Shown here in pieces: positions 32,524-41,597 of a DNA stretch of 64,000 nt. The stretch is from a virus. Where the stretch lies: IMG/VR virus record IMGVR_UViG_3300032046_000013, positions 22,228 to 86,227 of that record, one strand, 5' to 3'. The notes beneath the pieces are model-generated. The model was given only the letters and a program-made list of their open reading frames with translations. It had not been told where the DNA came from and ran no database searches. Both the position numbers and the translations under genes were made by a program. Position 1 is the stretch's first letter. Each line of letters starts with the position of its first letter.

Positions 32524-35500
32524 TTAATAGTCGCCACGTGCCATATCTTCCCGAGTCGGAGGATTCTCTTCATGGTTTCTGATCTCGTCTTCGAGTTTCC
32601 GCTCATCTTCCTCAGTCAAGGGAATTTCCTGTCCATCCTCATCGACCAACCGGATACTGTGAATCTCCGTCTCTGGATGTTCCTCTGGCGAAGTCTCTGT
32701 CCGTCTCAGACCCGGACTGAAACTTGTTTGGTAATAAATCGTGGCATCCCGTTCATCCGGTCCCCAGACGGTGGGTAACGTTTCTTCACCTCCACGTTTG
32801 GGTAGGACCTCATCTATCGATGCCCGGACATCCTTGCTCGCTACGGTAGTCAGAGTCATGCCCCCGTGGTCATCCAGAATCCAGACATTGGGCCAGAACT
32901 GTTGCTGTTCCATGCAAGCCTTGATCGCATCGTCAATGTCCTCAAAGTGGTTTCCCTCCCCGAAAAGGAACTCATCAGAGCCGACTTGGACTTCGTAATA
33001 CCCATCTGGGGTTTGCTCGATGACTTTCTTACCTCCCTGTTCCCATACTTCAGTTTTTCCACCCAAATGTCCAGTTGATTGGATCACCAGATCGCCGTCC
33101 TCGGGTTCCTGCGGTTCGTCCATCGGCTCGGCTTCCAACTCTTCCAAGGTTCCTTGTTTGGGTAGGACCTCATCTTCGGAAAAGTCAATGTGCTTGATCA
33201 TGCCCGTGCCACCGCATTCGGGACATCCAGATTCCCTGCCCCCAGGAATTTGCCCTTCACCTTGGCAGGTGGGACATAGTTCGATTGAGGAAAATTCAGA
33301 GCCTCTGCCCGGAGGAACAGCCACTACTTTTGCTTTTCTTTTTTTAAATTCAGCCCATTCCTGTTCCTGCCTCTGGCTCCAATCCTCGATTTGTTTTTTC
33401 TGATATGCCTTATCTATCTTTTTTCCCTTCCAGTTTCCCCGGGGTTTGCTCAGCTCCGATGGTGCGTCTTTGTCCTGGGCGACTTTCTGGCTACTCGTGG
33501 CCAGAGTTCCCAACTGGGCCATCTGATTCTGGAGGTCAGTTGGAGGCCCATAATCCCAATACTTGACCTCGACTCCCGGAAACATGACCTTGAAATATTG
33601 CTTCGGTTGATTATGTTCCAACTGATAAGGTTCATTTCCATACATGGCCTTGGCCCAAGCGACCCATTGGTAAGCCGAGAGTTTGGCTTCCTGCTCGGAA
33701 TCGCGGTGCAGATGGATGGCCCCACTCGGATCGGTCTCAGGAATCTCGAACATCGGATCAGCCCCCTGCTTGGGCACGGCCCATGGGTCAATCGAAGCGG
33801 GTTTCTGACTTGTGCCCTTCACTTCTGGCATGTTCGGTGCAGGAGTCAATGGATCATATTCTCCGCCCTTGATCTGTTCTAAGTAATCATCCGCCAGTTC
33901 CTGGGCTACGGCTTGGCGCACGGCCTGGGGGAACATCTTGTGCCACGGCTGATCAGGACTTCCGAACTCCTTGGCGTATTTCTTGGCTCCATTCTCGACC
34001 AGATACATCCACAGTTTCGGGGCCAGTGCGTGGTTGTAAGTCTGGTTTTTGAGCCGCCGCTGGATGTTCCGAATGATCGGCATGAACTGCTGGTGGTAAA
34101 GGTCAGCATCGTTCTCGATGAACAACCGGAGTTCTTGCGCCCCATATTCATCTTTGTCTGGATCGGGAGGCAGATCACTCTGCCATTCATTGTAATCCAT
34201 GCCGAGGACTGGCAATCCCAGTTCTTCGTCCCAGACGCTCAGCTTTTTCATCTTGCTCCCCTTATGAGATTGAATAGCGCGTTCCTGTCGTTCGGCATCA
34301 GCCTTTGAATCATGGGTGCCCAGCCGTTTCTTTCCGTCATGGGAGTAGAGCACCCACGAGTCGCCTTCTTGGCGGATGACCGCAGTTTTGGCGGGGGCTA
34401 TGCTTTCGATTGATTTTTCAATCTGCGTATCCACCTCGAATTCTGTCAACCCGTTTTCGCGGGCCAGTCTTCCAGCCCACACTTTCGCCACTTCAAACAT
34501 ATCAGTAGATTGTGTAGTGCCAGCTATATTGGTTCCGTGAAACTTTTTAGGATCATCAACCACCTTGACTTGTAGTTGCCCACGCCTCGGCTGGCATACT
34601 GCTACCCAATACATTTGTCGTGCAGTCTTTCTCATCGCTAGCACTGGGGCGAACATCGGGAGATATAACGTGTCCTCGATCTCCTGGGCCAACACGGTTT
34701 CGCCCATGACTTTCAGCCGTTCGAGCAGGGCCATGAACCAGGCTTTGCCCCGTTCCAGATATTTACGGACGAACGCCTCGGCCCCAGTGTCGGTCGGCTG
34801 GGATTCGGTCTCAATCACCTGCTCGATCTGGGTGGGCAGGGGAAAGTCCGACATCGCCTCCTTGGCCTGGATCGGCGTAATATCGATCTCGTCCGCCTGG
34901 ACATAGCACTCGGACTGGAGGAACTTCGCAGCCTCGCGCACGGACCTCAGAGTCGGAAAGTCCGCGATTATAACTTTCTGGCCCTCGGTCACCAGCCGTC
35001 CACCGTGGGCGAGACAGAAAGACCGAGCGTCCCGGAAAGATGCCTGGACGAACCCGGGCATCTGAGACCACCCGGCCTTTACGAGGTTCGGGAACGTCAT
35101 CCTGTAATGTTCAGTCTGCGCGAGCGTCGGCATGGTCGGCTCCTTCAGTTTTAGCGGCTTCCCGTCAAAGATCGGACTGGGTTCCAACGTCCCGTCCTCG
35201 CGGGTGTGAAATCCCGCAGGTGTGCGGGGTTTCAGGTATGAGGGCGAAGTGATGTCACGTTTCTTTCCACCCTGTTTGAGTATGGATAATACCTGTTCCA
35301 GCGAATCGGATTCCGGGGAATCCTTGACGATATTAAAATCCTTCGGCTCGTGCTCGTGCGATGTCCGGGCATGGTCGGAGATGCGGACATCCAGATATTT
35401 TTCTTCCTCATCCGTCCCGTCCTTGCGGAAAGTCAGATAGTCGGACTGGGATGACATGGCCCCATACTCATTGCTCAGTTCCCAGCCCCCGGCATCGGCG

Positions 35501-35724
35501 GCATCCTTGATCTGATCTTCTACCGAATCCTTCCATTCGTGCCATTCTTCGCGTTCCTGGCACTGTTCGCATAACCGGGATTCGCCTTCCAAGGGCACGG
35601 CCTCAGTGTCTATCAGATCGCCGTCATCATCGTAAGTATCGGTGATCTCGGCCTTGACCTGCACCAGATGGTCACACTGTTCGCACGGCCACCGGGCATA
35701 GTCGGTTCGCGTTTCAGTTCGCAC
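32524..35724 (-). CDS. Giant modular protein with zinc motifs
   Basis: 1066 aa. Zinc-binding pairs near the N-terminus (CEQCDHLVQV...CEQCQEREEW). A DnaJ-type CxxCxGxG motif (CPTCQGEGQIPGGRESGCPE, then CGGTG) lies near residue 820. A VLYSHDGKKRLGTHDSKADA module follows a KTAVIRQ joint at about 450, and an FGEGNHFEDIDDAIKACMEQ module is at the C-terminal side. Otherwise acidic helices. No enzymatic motif seen. Probably an internal virion protein by neighbourhood and shared modules. Confidence 0.6.
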   Translation of the reverse strand: MRTETRTDYARWPCEQCDHLVQVKAEITDTYDDDGDLIDTEAVPLEGESRLCEQCQEREEWHEWKDSVEDQIKDAADAGGWELSNEYGAMSSQSDYLTFRKDGTDEEEKYLDVRISDHARTSHEHEPKDFNIVKDSPESDSLEQVLSILKQGGKKRDITSPSYLKPRTPAGFHTREDGTLEPSPIFDGKPLKLKEPTMPTLAQTEHYRMTFPNLVKAGWSQMPGFVQASFRDARSFCLAHGGRLVTEGQKVIIADFPTLRSVREAAKFLQSECYVQADEIDITPIQAKEAMSDFPLPTQIEQVIETESQPTDTGAEAFVRKYLERGKAWFMALLERLKVMGETVLAQEIEDTLYLPMFAPVLAMRKTARQMYWVAVCQPRRGQLQVKVVDDPKKFHGTNIAGTTQSTDMFEVAKVWAGRLARENGLTEFEVDTQIEKSIESIAPAKTAVIRQEGDSWVLYSHDGKKRLGTHDSKADAERQERAIQSHKGSKMKKLSVWDEELGLPVLGMDYNEWQSDLPPDPDKDEYGAQELRLFIENDADLYHQQFMPIIRNIQRRLKNQTYNHALAPKLWMYLVENGAKKYAKEFGSPDQPWHKMFPQAVRQAVAQELADDYLEQIKGGEYDPLTPAPNMPEVKGTSQKPASIDPWAVPKQGADPMFEIPETDPSGAIHLHRDSEQEAKLSAYQWVAWAKAMYGNEPYQLEHNQPKQYFKVMFPGVEVKYWDYGPPTDLQNQMAQLGTLATSSQKVAQDKDAPSELSKPRGNWKGKKIDKAYQKKQIEDWSQRQEQEWAEFKKRKAKVVAVPPGRGSEFSSIELCPTCQGEGQIPGGRESGCPECGGTGMIKHIDFSEDEVLPKQGTLEELEAEPMDEPQEPEDGDLVIQSTGHLGGKTEVWEQGGKKVIEQTPDGYYEVQVGSDEFLFGEGNHFEDIDDAIKACMEQQQFWPNVWILDDHGGMTLTTVASKDVRASIDEVLPKRGGEETLPTVWGPDERDATIYYQTSFSPGLRRTETSPEEHPETEIHSIRLVDEDGQEIPLTEEDERKLEDEIRNHEENPPTREDMARGDY

Positions 35725-37655
35725 TATTCCGTGTCCTCGTTCGGATAGGGGACTTGCGATTCGTCCATTGGCTTTTCAATTCCCATCAAATCATCAAATT
35801 CTGAGCGATCACCATGAAGAAAAGCATCTGCAATAAGTTCCAACATGGGTGGTTCCGGTGCGGGTTCATCGAGTTCCGCGAAGAATTTTTGCATGGTCAT
35901 GGAGTTGATCTCGGCGTTGGGGTCTTCGGGAATTCTATTCATTGTTTTCTGAAGAAAATTCCAAAGGGCATTGGCGAGCGATGCAGTTTTCTTCCGTCCT
36001 TCCGTCGGCTCCTCGGCCCAGGGGTTGTTGTCAGGCGATTGCCCAGCCGAGGTCTTGCGCGAACCTACGGCTGAGGAAAACTTGGGCTTCCATCGGTTCT
36101 GTCTCTTGGCCGAATCCTTGAGCAGATCGCGGAGCCAACTCTCGAAATTCGATGTCCGCACCACGGCCCCATTGCGGGTCATCGCGTCCAGTTCGGACTT
36201 ACCCACGGAGGTCGTGGCCCCGTCCTCCCAGGCGACGATCCACAGAGACTGACCCCGCTCGACCGCTGCATCCACGATCTTACCAGTCCTGTAAGGTTCG
36301 ACCTGCTGGAACTCATCTTCGACATTCCACCGGAACATCCGCGATCCCTGAACAGGCTGTTTCTTCGCGTCCGCGAGCAACCGCTCGAACACATCCACGG
36401 CCCGTTCCAGATTACCCGTGAGTTTCTCCCACAGGCCCTTGATCGAGTCCCAGATCCCGGCGGTCACGATCCGGCTTTGCTTGGCTGGTTTGACCTTCAC
36501 CGTTTTGATGTCCGAGATCGAGGTCGTCTGTTTTGTCAGGTCAGCCAGCAGTTTCTCGACCGTCGCTTTTGCTTCGGCATCCACATGCTTCAGGGCCTCG
36601 GCAAGGGCTACGGGATATGTCCGGGCATACGACGGGTTCTCTTTGGTCGTCCATGCCAGTTCGTAAATGTCCTGGTCCAGCCGGATGCGGAGTTTGCCCA
36701 CCGACTGCACGGCCTTGAAGATTGCCGGGTAGGCCATGAGTGCATCCCTATCTTTCTTCATCTGCTTGTCCAGCGTCTCGAACTGGTGCTTGGCCTCGTC
36801 GCACTTGGCCAAAGTTTCTTTAAGCGACCGCAGAGACTGCTCGATCTCCGGTGGCAGACCCGCCAGTTCGCCTTCGGGAACCCGGGCCGGAAGTCCGGGG
36901 TCCTCGCCCATAGGCATGTTCTTGTCGGCAGTCTTGCGCGAACCTTGTTTTTTCCATTGACCCGAAGCAATCAAATTTTCCAACTCAGTTTCTTTCAGCC
37001 AATGTTCGCCACCATGAGGGTCTCCCTCGATAGTAACCCAGTAACGCGGTTCCCCCCATTCTTCAGGGCCTTCGTTGGCCATTTCCTTAATCGTATATCG
37101 CTGGCCTTTCGAGTCTGTGAAACTTTCCCCTACTTGATGTAGCATTGTCTCGGATCGTAAGGCACGCTTGGTCAGTCCGAGTTCCCGGGCCAGCCGATCA
37201 GCCCGGCCCAGCTTGCGCGAGGCTTCTTTCCAGGCATGGTCAGGATAGAACAGGTCTTTGGCGTTCGGGTTGTCCATGGAGTCCCCACGCCAACCGCCGT
37301 CCACGCGCTGACCCCGGATTCGGTGAGTATTCCTCTGCTGCTCCGGGGGGTTCCGATAAGATTGGGCGGCATCGCTCGGAATTAGCGTGAACTCCCGGAC
37401 TTCCGAATCATCGGCGGTCTTGTCCAGCCCGAGTTCCTGGGCCAGCCGGTCGGCCCGCGATTGTCCCTGCTTGGGCATCACTTCCTGCTTTTCCTGCCGG
37501 TGACCCACGAAGTCCAGTTCATCGGCCTTGAGGTCCCCATGAAAGAATCCCAAGTCCCCATACCGATCAATCTGCGCCCGCAGGTCATCCCGGGGTTCGC
37601 GTTTGGGACTTACCGCATTTTTCATCAACCTAGTCAGATGATCTGCTTCAGACAT
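35724..37655 (-). CDS. Large modular protein
   Basis: 643 aa from ATG 37653-37655 (MSEADHLTRLMKNAVSPKRE), with GGAGATAGCG upstream; a frame open to 37919 is rejected. It carries RADRLAQELGLDKTADDS and RADRLARELGLTKRALRSE, a duplicated ~20-residue unit, a VTIEGDPHGGEHWLKETELE module before a GSRKTADKN joint, and long helices. Shares the RKTA-type joints with its neighbours. Function unknown. Confidence 0.6.
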   Translation of the reverse strand: MSEADHLTRLMKNAVSPKREPRDDLRAQIDRYGDLGFFHGDLKADELDFVGHRQEKQEVMPKQGQSRADRLAQELGLDKTADDSEVREFTLIPSDAAQSYRNPPEQQRNTHRIRGQRVDGGWRGDSMDNPNAKDLFYPDHAWKEASRKLGRADRLARELGLTKRALRSETMLHQVGESFTDSKGQRYTIKEMANEGPEEWGEPRYWVTIEGDPHGGEHWLKETELENLIASGQWKKQGSRKTADKNMPMGEDPGLPARVPEGELAGLPPEIEQSLRSLKETLAKCDEAKHQFETLDKQMKKDRDALMAYPAIFKAVQSVGKLRIRLDQDIYELAWTTKENPSYARTYPVALAEALKHVDAEAKATVEKLLADLTKQTTSISDIKTVKVKPAKQSRIVTAGIWDSIKGLWEKLTGNLERAVDVFERLLADAKKQPVQGSRMFRWNVEDEFQQVEPYRTGKIVDAAVERGQSLWIVAWEDGATTSVGKSELDAMTRNGAVVRTSNFESWLRDLLKDSAKRQNRWKPKFSSAVGSRKTSAGQSPDNNPWAEEPTEGRKKTASLANALWNFLQKTMNRIPEDPNAEINSMTMQKFFAELDEPAPEPPMLELIADAFLHGDRSEFDDLMGIEKPMDESQVPYPNEDTE

Positions 37656-38307
37656 CGCTATCTCCTTCATCATCAAAAATTTCGCGCAATCGCTCCAACC
37701 GCGCTTCGTGCGTTGATCCCTCGGCCAGCCCGAACTCATCCAGGTCGGGATGCACCCTGTCCGTGTAGCTGTTCCTGAACGTCTGTTCTTCCATGGTGAT
37801 ATCCGAGACGTTGCGTCGAAGTTCCGCATCTTCGCCTGCGGATTCCCGCACATCGGACTGTCCTCGATCATGGGACGAATCATACGGTGCTCGGGTAAAA
37901 TCGATGCCGGGAATGGCACCGGAGAAATCGTCCAAGCCGAGGTCTATCTCGTTTTCGTTGAATTCCGGGACTTCCCCAAACTGCGGATTTTCCCCTCGGG
38001 GTATGGGTTGGCCCCGGAATTCCCGTTCTCGGGGTTCAGAATCACGGCGAGGATCAGGGGTTGGCGCGGCTTGGACGGGTATCCCTTGGCTCGCACCCCA
38101 AGTCACAAACCCCGATTGGGGTCCTGCGAGATCAGCCCGAGTAATGCCTTGAAGCAAATCATCCGCTGATATTCCTGGCTCCGCACCCCACCGTTGTTCG
38201 ATGATCTGACTTCCGACCTTGATCGTCCGCCGAGGTCCCAAGAATCGGAAACCTTCTCGGGGGTCCTTGCCACCGCTACCCTCGCCATCAAATAATTTCC
38301 TCATCAC
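37648..38307 (-). CDS. Acidic protein of unknown role
   Basis: 219 aa (MMRKLFDGEGSGGKDPREGF), with AAAGGAGCGGGTG upstream. Acidic and largely disordered, with Asp/Glu-rich patches; no domain recognised. Overlaps the next start by 8 nt. Confidence 0.55.
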   Translation of the reverse strand: MMRKLFDGEGSGGKDPREGFRFLGPRRTIKVGSQIIEQRWGAEPGISADDLLQGITRADLAGPQSGFVTWGASQGIPVQAAPTPDPRRDSEPREREFRGQPIPRGENPQFGEVPEFNENEIDLGLDDFSGAIPGIDFTRAPYDSSHDRGQSDVRESAGEDAELRRNVSDITMEEQTFRNSYTDRVHPDLDEFGLAEGSTHEARLERLREIFDDEGDSDV

Positions 38308-38316
38308 CCGCTCCTT

Positions 38317-38688
38317 TTATATGCCGATCAGCCGTTCATGCTCCGGCTTTTCCAGATAATGCCGGATCGCCGAGATCGAGGTCCGAGCCAGTTCGATAGC
38401 TCCTTCGTAGGTGGCGTGATCTATCTGATCGCCACTCAGCAAGTGCGGCAACTTCATGTTGATCTGCCACTCCTGAGTTCGGATACACGCCTGAAGCCAT
38501 TCCTCGAACTCGGATTTCAGGCCGACTCGATTCTGCTGAGCCGCTTGCAAAAACATTTCGTAGAGGTCCACGATATGCTGTTCGTCGTCCCAGTCGTCTG
38601 GCCGCAGTTTGCCCGCGAATAGAGTTCGCTTCTCCGCAGGCAGGCCCATGAAGGCCCGGATTTCATCGGGCGAGACTAGACTGACCAT
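38317..38688 (-). CDS. Unknown helical protein
   Basis: 123 aa from ATG 38686-38688 (MVSLVSPDEIRAFMGLPAEK), with CGGAGGTAAAAAGCC just upstream. A longer frame to 38760 covers an IS-end hairpin and is rejected. All helix; WDDEQHIVDLYEMFLQAAQ is typical of small structural helices. Role unknown. Confidence 0.6.
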   Translation of the reverse strand: MVSLVSPDEIRAFMGLPAEKRTLFAGKLRPDDWDDEQHIVDLYEMFLQAAQQNRVGLKSEFEEWLQACIRTQEWQINMKLPHLLSGDQIDHATYEGAIELARTSISAIRHYLEKPEHERLIGI

Positions 38689-38714
38689 CGGCTTTTTACC
38701 TCCGAACGAAGTGT

Positions 38715-38870
38715 CCCGACTCGATCTGTGATACGCTCCCCCGCATGAATGCGGGGGCATCTCGGATCAGACATGGGCCTCACCCGATACGCTTGTCGGT
38801 TCTACGATCCGGCTTACTTTTCTGTAACGAAAAGCAGGGGCCGTGATCTCCCCGACCGTCACTTCGGGCG
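38715..38870 (-). mobile_element. Second orphan IS-end / omega-RNA-like relic
   Basis: On the minus strand GCCCCCGCATTCATGCGGGG forms a strong hairpin (about 38735-38756) followed by AGCGTATCACAG. The ~110 nt before it contains paired GC-rich words (GGGCGGGTTACGCCCG, CTTTTCGTTACAGAAAAG). This is the arrangement of a tnpB right end with its omega-RNA part but no tnpB gene. It lies in the only real gap in this gene block. Hairpin certain, identity moderate. Confidence 0.4.
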
Positions 38871-38879
38871 TAACCCGCC

Positions 38880-38996
38880 CTAGTTCGAGAATGATTCATC
38901 GAGGTCTGCCTGGGCTTCCCTTGGATACACTGGGGCAAATTTCATTGCCTCATCGTAGTCATGGTCATTTATCAGCCGTTTTTCTGTCGTTTCCAT
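38880..38996 (-). CDS. Very small acidic protein
   Basis: 38 aa (METTEKRLINDHDYDEAMKF), ATG 38994-38996, with GGAGAAGGGTGAG 3 nt before it and a short gap to the gene upstream. It ends at the relic. Too short for an annotation, but RBS and spacing support it. Confidence 0.5.
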   Translation of the reverse strand: METTEKRLINDHDYDEAMKFAPVYPREAQADLDESFSN

Positions 38997-38997
38997 C

Positions 38998-39570
38998 TCA
39001 CCCTTCTCCTTTGATCGTCACATGCGTGATTCCCGGACTCGGCTTCGCTACTTCCGATTCCGGGGGCCTGAGCAATATCCGAAAAGCCGGGACCTGAATC
39101 AATGCGCTTTGAATGTCCGTAGGCAATTCATCCCATTGGTCTAGCAACAATTCACGGCTCGGAACTTCACCGAAAATCGATTGCAGAATCCCGACCCGTT
39201 TTTCGATAATCATCTGATCCCATTGCTCTTGCGCTCGGGTTTCTATCGAGGAAATGTGCGCGGTTTTACCGTAACTCAACATCGTCGCCCTCTGGTCCCC
39301 CATGCCCGGAGACTTCTCTTTTCCAGGCACGGGAAATGACAGTAGGTAATCTATGCGTTTCAAATACTGATCAACTGCGATGCAGGAGTTCACGATAGAC
39401 ACCACAGAGACTGCCATCGCCCGTTGGAGTTGGGATAACTGAATATCCTGCTCCCGGTCTGAGGGTAGCAGATGTCGGTTCTCCACGGTCTGCCGCAGAC
39501 GAATCGCCGCATTGCGGATGTCCGCCACGGCTTGGTCGATCTCACTGCGCTTATTTATCTGATCAGCCAT
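38998..39570 (-). CDS. Unknown helical protein
   Basis: 190 aa (MADQINKRSEIDQAVADIRN). Long amphipathic helices, especially LSQLQRAMAVSVVSIVNSCIAVDQYLKRI. A possible coiled-coil virion protein. Start/stop overlap with the next gene upstream as ATGA. Confidence 0.6.
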   Translation of the reverse strand: MADQINKRSEIDQAVADIRNAAIRLRQTVENRHLLPSDREQDIQLSQLQRAMAVSVVSIVNSCIAVDQYLKRIDYLLSFPVPGKEKSPGMGDQRATMLSYGKTAHISSIETRAQEQWDQMIIEKRVGILQSIFGEVPSRELLLDQWDELPTDIQSALIQVPAFRILLRPPESEVAKPSPGITHVTIKGEG

Positions 39571-41597
39571 CAGAATCCATACTGGGACATCGAAGGCCCC
39601 TTGCTCACATTCTCATCCGACGGCTGGATGCCCCGCCGCACGGGTTCGCCCACTTCCAACCCCATCCCGAGTTCCTGCCGTAGGTCATCATCAGTCTGAA
39701 CGGGCAATCCCTGGGATTCCGCCTGTTCGACTAACTGATCAACCTCGGACTTCAGTTGGGAAATCTCTTCGGTCAATGAATCCCTGTGCGTTCGCCATTC
39801 CATCACCCGCTCTTTTAATGTATCCATCCGATCCGGCGTCTGGATCACTTGGGGCGTGACCGGGGCCACCATCTGGGTCAATTGATCCAGAGGCACCAGA
39901 TCGAAACTCAGGGGGCCTTCCACGACCTGAAATTCCATGCCGTCGCATCCGTCCAGACCGTAACCCTGCTTGGCGCGGAAGGCGAATATCCCGGGTTCCG
40001 TTTCCTCAAAATGTCCGTCTCGAATGCTTCCCATTTTGGACAGGGGGATGCGGTTGGGCAACCGAGCAATAGAGGCCCGGAATTGCTCGTCCGTAATTCG
40101 AGTATCCTCCAGGCCAGCGGTTTTCGCTGTGGCGGGTATTCGGCGCGAGAGCATTCCCTTGTAAAATTCCCGATCTTCCGGGGATGAGTAATAGTAGTTC
40201 ACCACCTCATCCGGGTCCAGGCCCTGATCTCGCGCCCAGTCCAGAATCTGATCTTCATCCCGCCCCTGGATACTGAATTGATCGATCTGGTCTTTCACTT
40301 CTTCGCTCAGGCGTGAGGTCTTGGCCACGGGTGTCGCGGACTTCCACTCTCCGGTCTCCGGGGTGAACCGATACCGCGAGATTTCCCGGTCTCCGTTCGG
40401 ACCAGAGAACACGGCAATCAGATAGGTCTGCTGGGGCGCAAACTGTCCATGCTGACGAGCCGCGAGCCGAGCCTGGGCTACGGATGGGAACTGGCCTAGG
40501 TCTTCCCCCTCGGGGGTTCGCACGGACACGACTTGGCGGAGTCTCCGCGAGGTCTTGGGCTTCTCATCCAGCGGCTTATGGCACTTCGGACACTCCTGCT
40601 TATCCGGGTCCAAAATCTGGAAATGACAATGCGGACATTCCCGAGGGTCCGGTTCGTTCACCGTATCGGCGTCCGCCGATGCCTGCTTTTTCCACCTGGG
40701 TTCATCCTCGACGTTCGCCGCAAGGTAGCCCATAACATCTTCCTTGAATTCCGAGGCCAGTTCGTGCACCGCTTCCTGGAGGCTCAGCTTGTCCGCACTC
40801 ACCTCGTTCACTTGCTCTCTGAGTGCTCGCACCCGATCCAGCATTTCCTGGTGCCCCGAACTCTTGGCCAGGGCCTCTTGCATGTCCAGCAGGTTCATGC
40901 CCAAGTCCCGGAGGTCCTGTTCGAGGCCCTGGCGTTCGGCCCCGACTTCCTCGATTTCCGAAGCAATGGTTCCGAATGGATCATCTTCACGAAAGGCCGC
41001 GAGAGTATCGCCTTCCTCAAGTCTCCACACTTCTCCGGCAGGATCGGGCCATTGATCGAATCGCTGGATTGCCCCGGACTTGGGTTTGATCTTCGCTTGT
41101 TTGTTCATCGCACCTTCATTCCGTTGGGCCTGTTTCATTACTGACCGGACATAGCCTAACTGGAATGGGGACACTTCGCCAGTTCTTTCATCTTGCAGAT
41201 CAATATCCGTCGCAAAAGGATTCCCAGAAGGCTGATATGGTTTCGATACCACCACATAAACATCTTCGCCATCGATCAATTTATCGCCGACACCAGGCGT
41301 TTCCATGAGTCCTTCCCAGTCGTCATCTTCATCTGGCTGTTCATTCACATTCGCACCTTCATTAGATTCATTTCTCATCGCAGTTTTCCTTCCCGTCGTA
41401 GCCGAATCATCGCGTTCCTGGACAATGGCCTGAGTGCCGATATTTGTCAAAAGGTTTTGCCTTGCCACCGCTTCTTCCTCAGTCTTGAACATCCCGTCCA
41501 ACATCCAGGAGTTAGCCACAAATTTCATCACCCGGAAACGTAGCATCGGACGATAGTCGATATCTCTCAATAGCCGATCAGCCGTGCGTGGCCTCAC
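39570..41597 (-). CDS. Large modular protein with zinc ribbon
   Basis: 675 aa from GTG 41595-41597, GTGA-coupled to the nuclease half of terminase. A zinc ribbon (CPHCHFQILDPDKQECPKCH) near residues 320-340 is followed by a VVSVRTPEGEDLGQFPSVAQ unit like those in the other giants. A GRKTAMRNESN joint is near residue 70. The C-terminal part is a coiled coil (EEISQLKSEVDQLVEQAESQ). Not an enzyme by motif. Shares style with the other packaging-block proteins. Confidence 0.6.
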   Translation of the reverse strand: MRPRTADRLLRDIDYRPMLRFRVMKFVANSWMLDGMFKTEEEAVARQNLLTNIGTQAIVQERDDSATTGRKTAMRNESNEGANVNEQPDEDDDWEGLMETPGVGDKLIDGEDVYVVVSKPYQPSGNPFATDIDLQDERTGEVSPFQLGYVRSVMKQAQRNEGAMNKQAKIKPKSGAIQRFDQWPDPAGEVWRLEEGDTLAAFREDDPFGTIASEIEEVGAERQGLEQDLRDLGMNLLDMQEALAKSSGHQEMLDRVRALREQVNEVSADKLSLQEAVHELASEFKEDVMGYLAANVEDEPRWKKQASADADTVNEPDPRECPHCHFQILDPDKQECPKCHKPLDEKPKTSRRLRQVVSVRTPEGEDLGQFPSVAQARLAARQHGQFAPQQTYLIAVFSGPNGDREISRYRFTPETGEWKSATPVAKTSRLSEEVKDQIDQFSIQGRDEDQILDWARDQGLDPDEVVNYYYSSPEDREFYKGMLSRRIPATAKTAGLEDTRITDEQFRASIARLPNRIPLSKMGSIRDGHFEETEPGIFAFRAKQGYGLDGCDGMEFQVVEGPLSFDLVPLDQLTQMVAPVTPQVIQTPDRMDTLKERVMEWRTHRDSLTEEISQLKSEVDQLVEQAESQGLPVQTDDDLRQELGMGLEVGEPVRRGIQPSDENVSKGPSMSQYGF

